Part shown: piece after piece, positions 63,354 to 64,000 of the stretch
Layout: each line of letters opens with the position of its first letter
How positions within the stretch are numbered: position 1 is the first letter of the stretch
DNA from: Halalkalibacter oceani
GTDB taxonomy: Bacteria; Bacillota; Bacilli; Bacillales; Bacillaceae_D
Assembly (NCBI RefSeq): GCF_023715705.1
Contig: NZ_JAMBOS010000024.1
Coordinates: 1-64,000, forward strand
DNA length: 64,000 nt
Reading direction: 5' to 3'
Translations under genes and position numbers: made by a program
Notes under the pieces: generated by a model
Told to the model about the DNA's origin: nothing
Seen by the model: only the letters and a program-made list of their open reading frames with translations
Database searches by the model: none

Positions 63354-63588
63354 GTTATTTGTCATGGGATCGTTACTTTTTTATCATTTTGTTAGCATGA
63401 TATCCCGAAGTGATTTGATGTCTTTCCTTATGAGCCTAGTTGTCGGCCTCATTGTATTAGTTCTCCTCTTTCTCATTACCCATCTCTTTCAGCTTGAGTG
63501 GCTAAAAACGGCCAACTATTCAGTCTGTCGACAAAGTCGACAGGTTTTTTTGTTTAGTAGTCAGGGTTCGACGCTTCGACCTCGCTAC
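63354..63588. other. Intergenic region with a weak small frame and an IS-end-like hairpin
   Basis: An ATG near 63397 opens a hydrophobic stretch (SFLMSLVVGLIVLVLLFLIT) without a ribosome site; not called as a gene. CTGTCGAC-AAA-GTCGACAG near 63525-63542 followed by T7 resembles the end of IS1182-type elements. Confidence 0.35.
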
Positions 63589-63692
63589 CGGGATGGGGGG
63601 CACGCTTTCCGCAGGCGGGCGTTGAACTAACCGGCAAGCCGGTGGATTTCAACCTGCCCTTCCCTCCTGCAGGAGTCGGCCCTCCCATCCCG
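63589..63692. repeat. 104-bp palindromic element with inverted ends
   Basis: Ends CGGGATGGGGGG and CCTCCCATCCCG form an imperfect inverted repeat (one mismatch); inner arms TTGAA...TTCAA and CCGGC-AA-GCCGG continue the symmetry. It resembles GC-rich intergenic repeats of Bacillaceae and is inserted beside a transposase fragment. Confidence 0.6.
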
Positions 63693-63705
63693 TCCGCTTT
63701 TTCTA

Positions 63706-63981
63706 GTGGGATACCGTGAGTACAGCTCCAATCCAAGTGTGTGTCAGAACTGTCCAGTGCTTTCTCAATGTACCAAAAACAAAGACCATAAGAAGCTGGT
63801 TTTACGCCACATTTGGCAGGATGCGTTTGACGAAGCTGAAGGGGCTCGAACAAAATTCCATGCAGGCGATGCTTTTGCTGCCTTGAATCTGAAAAAACTG
63901 GCGACATGGCTCTGGAGGAACACTAAACCGACAGTCCCATCTCAGGAAAACCATACAAAAAATGTAAAAACGGATTTGTGA
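63706..63981 (+). pseudogene. IS1182-family transposase remnant
   Basis: REYSSNPSVCQNCPVLSQCT, KKLVLRHIWQDAFDEAEGAR matches the zinc-cysteine and following region of IS1182-type DDE transposases. The sequence then jumps to the C-terminal ALNLKKLATWLW, so the segment with the last catalytic residue is deleted. The N-terminal half is also missing. Confidence 0.75.
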
Positions 63982-64000
63982 GTCATATCCCAAAGCCGTT

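Overview
The window looks like chromosome from a Bacillaceae-type Firmicute of moderate GC; the genus cannot be fixed by reading alone. The evidence is strong AGGAGG ribosome sites with frequent TTG starts, rho-independent hairpins at most gene ends, a sigma-B-type promoter, NsrR/FruR/HprK/PTS carbon control, LuxS, and a block (about 50.7-59.9 kb) with the gene content and near order of the Bacillus subtilis yug region (yugO, yugN, pgi, yugJ, yuzA, yugI, alaT/yugH, alaR/yugG).

Layout. 0.4-7.3 kb: flavohemoglobin hmp with divergent nsrR, an Asn-tailed KGG stress protein, the old yellow enzyme namA, a DMT exporter with a non-canonical start, and a chemoreceptor. 7.7-11.3 kb: fructose operon fruR-fruK-fruA. 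11.4-15.4 kb: MarR-controlled asymmetric heterodimeric ABC exporter. 15.6-17.8 kb: YdaT-like stress protein, a divergent HPr kinase and an acetyltransferase. 18-24.5 kb: a galactitol-type PTS operon (PRD regulator, EIIA, EIIB, EIIC, two zinc dehydrogenases) with a 55-residue membrane protein between the dehydrogenases. 24.9-29.8 kb: PhoP-box alkaline phosphatase with an inserted domain, and a 1008-residue cell-wall-anchored amidase. 29.8-50 kb: accessory territory with many small regulator/target pairs (HxlR, MerR, ArsR, PadR, TetR), two-component genes, and a cluster of a gluconate-dehydrogenase subunit-3 protein with two tandem GMC flavoproteins carrying a Cys-x5-Cys-x3-Cys motif. Decay is frequent here: a DinB gene with one nonsense codon, a frameshifted hypothetical gene, a TetR N-terminus and several gene tails. 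50.3-60 kb: tRNA-Ala, a hidden 52-residue membrane protein and the yug-like core. 60-64 kb: isochorismatase-like hydrolase, a long near-palindromic hairpin, luxS, a PH-like membrane protein, YihY, HU, and an IS1182-type transposase remnant beside a 104-bp inverted-repeat element.

By interest, the main candidates are the structured element at 60735-60824, the tandem GMC cluster with a predicted 3Fe-4S site but no visible cytochrome partner, the hidden small membrane protein in the PTS operon, the divergent HprK, and a family of intergenic hairpins that keep a common loop while their outer stems vary. No CRISPR array, prophage, complete insertion sequence or origin was seen.
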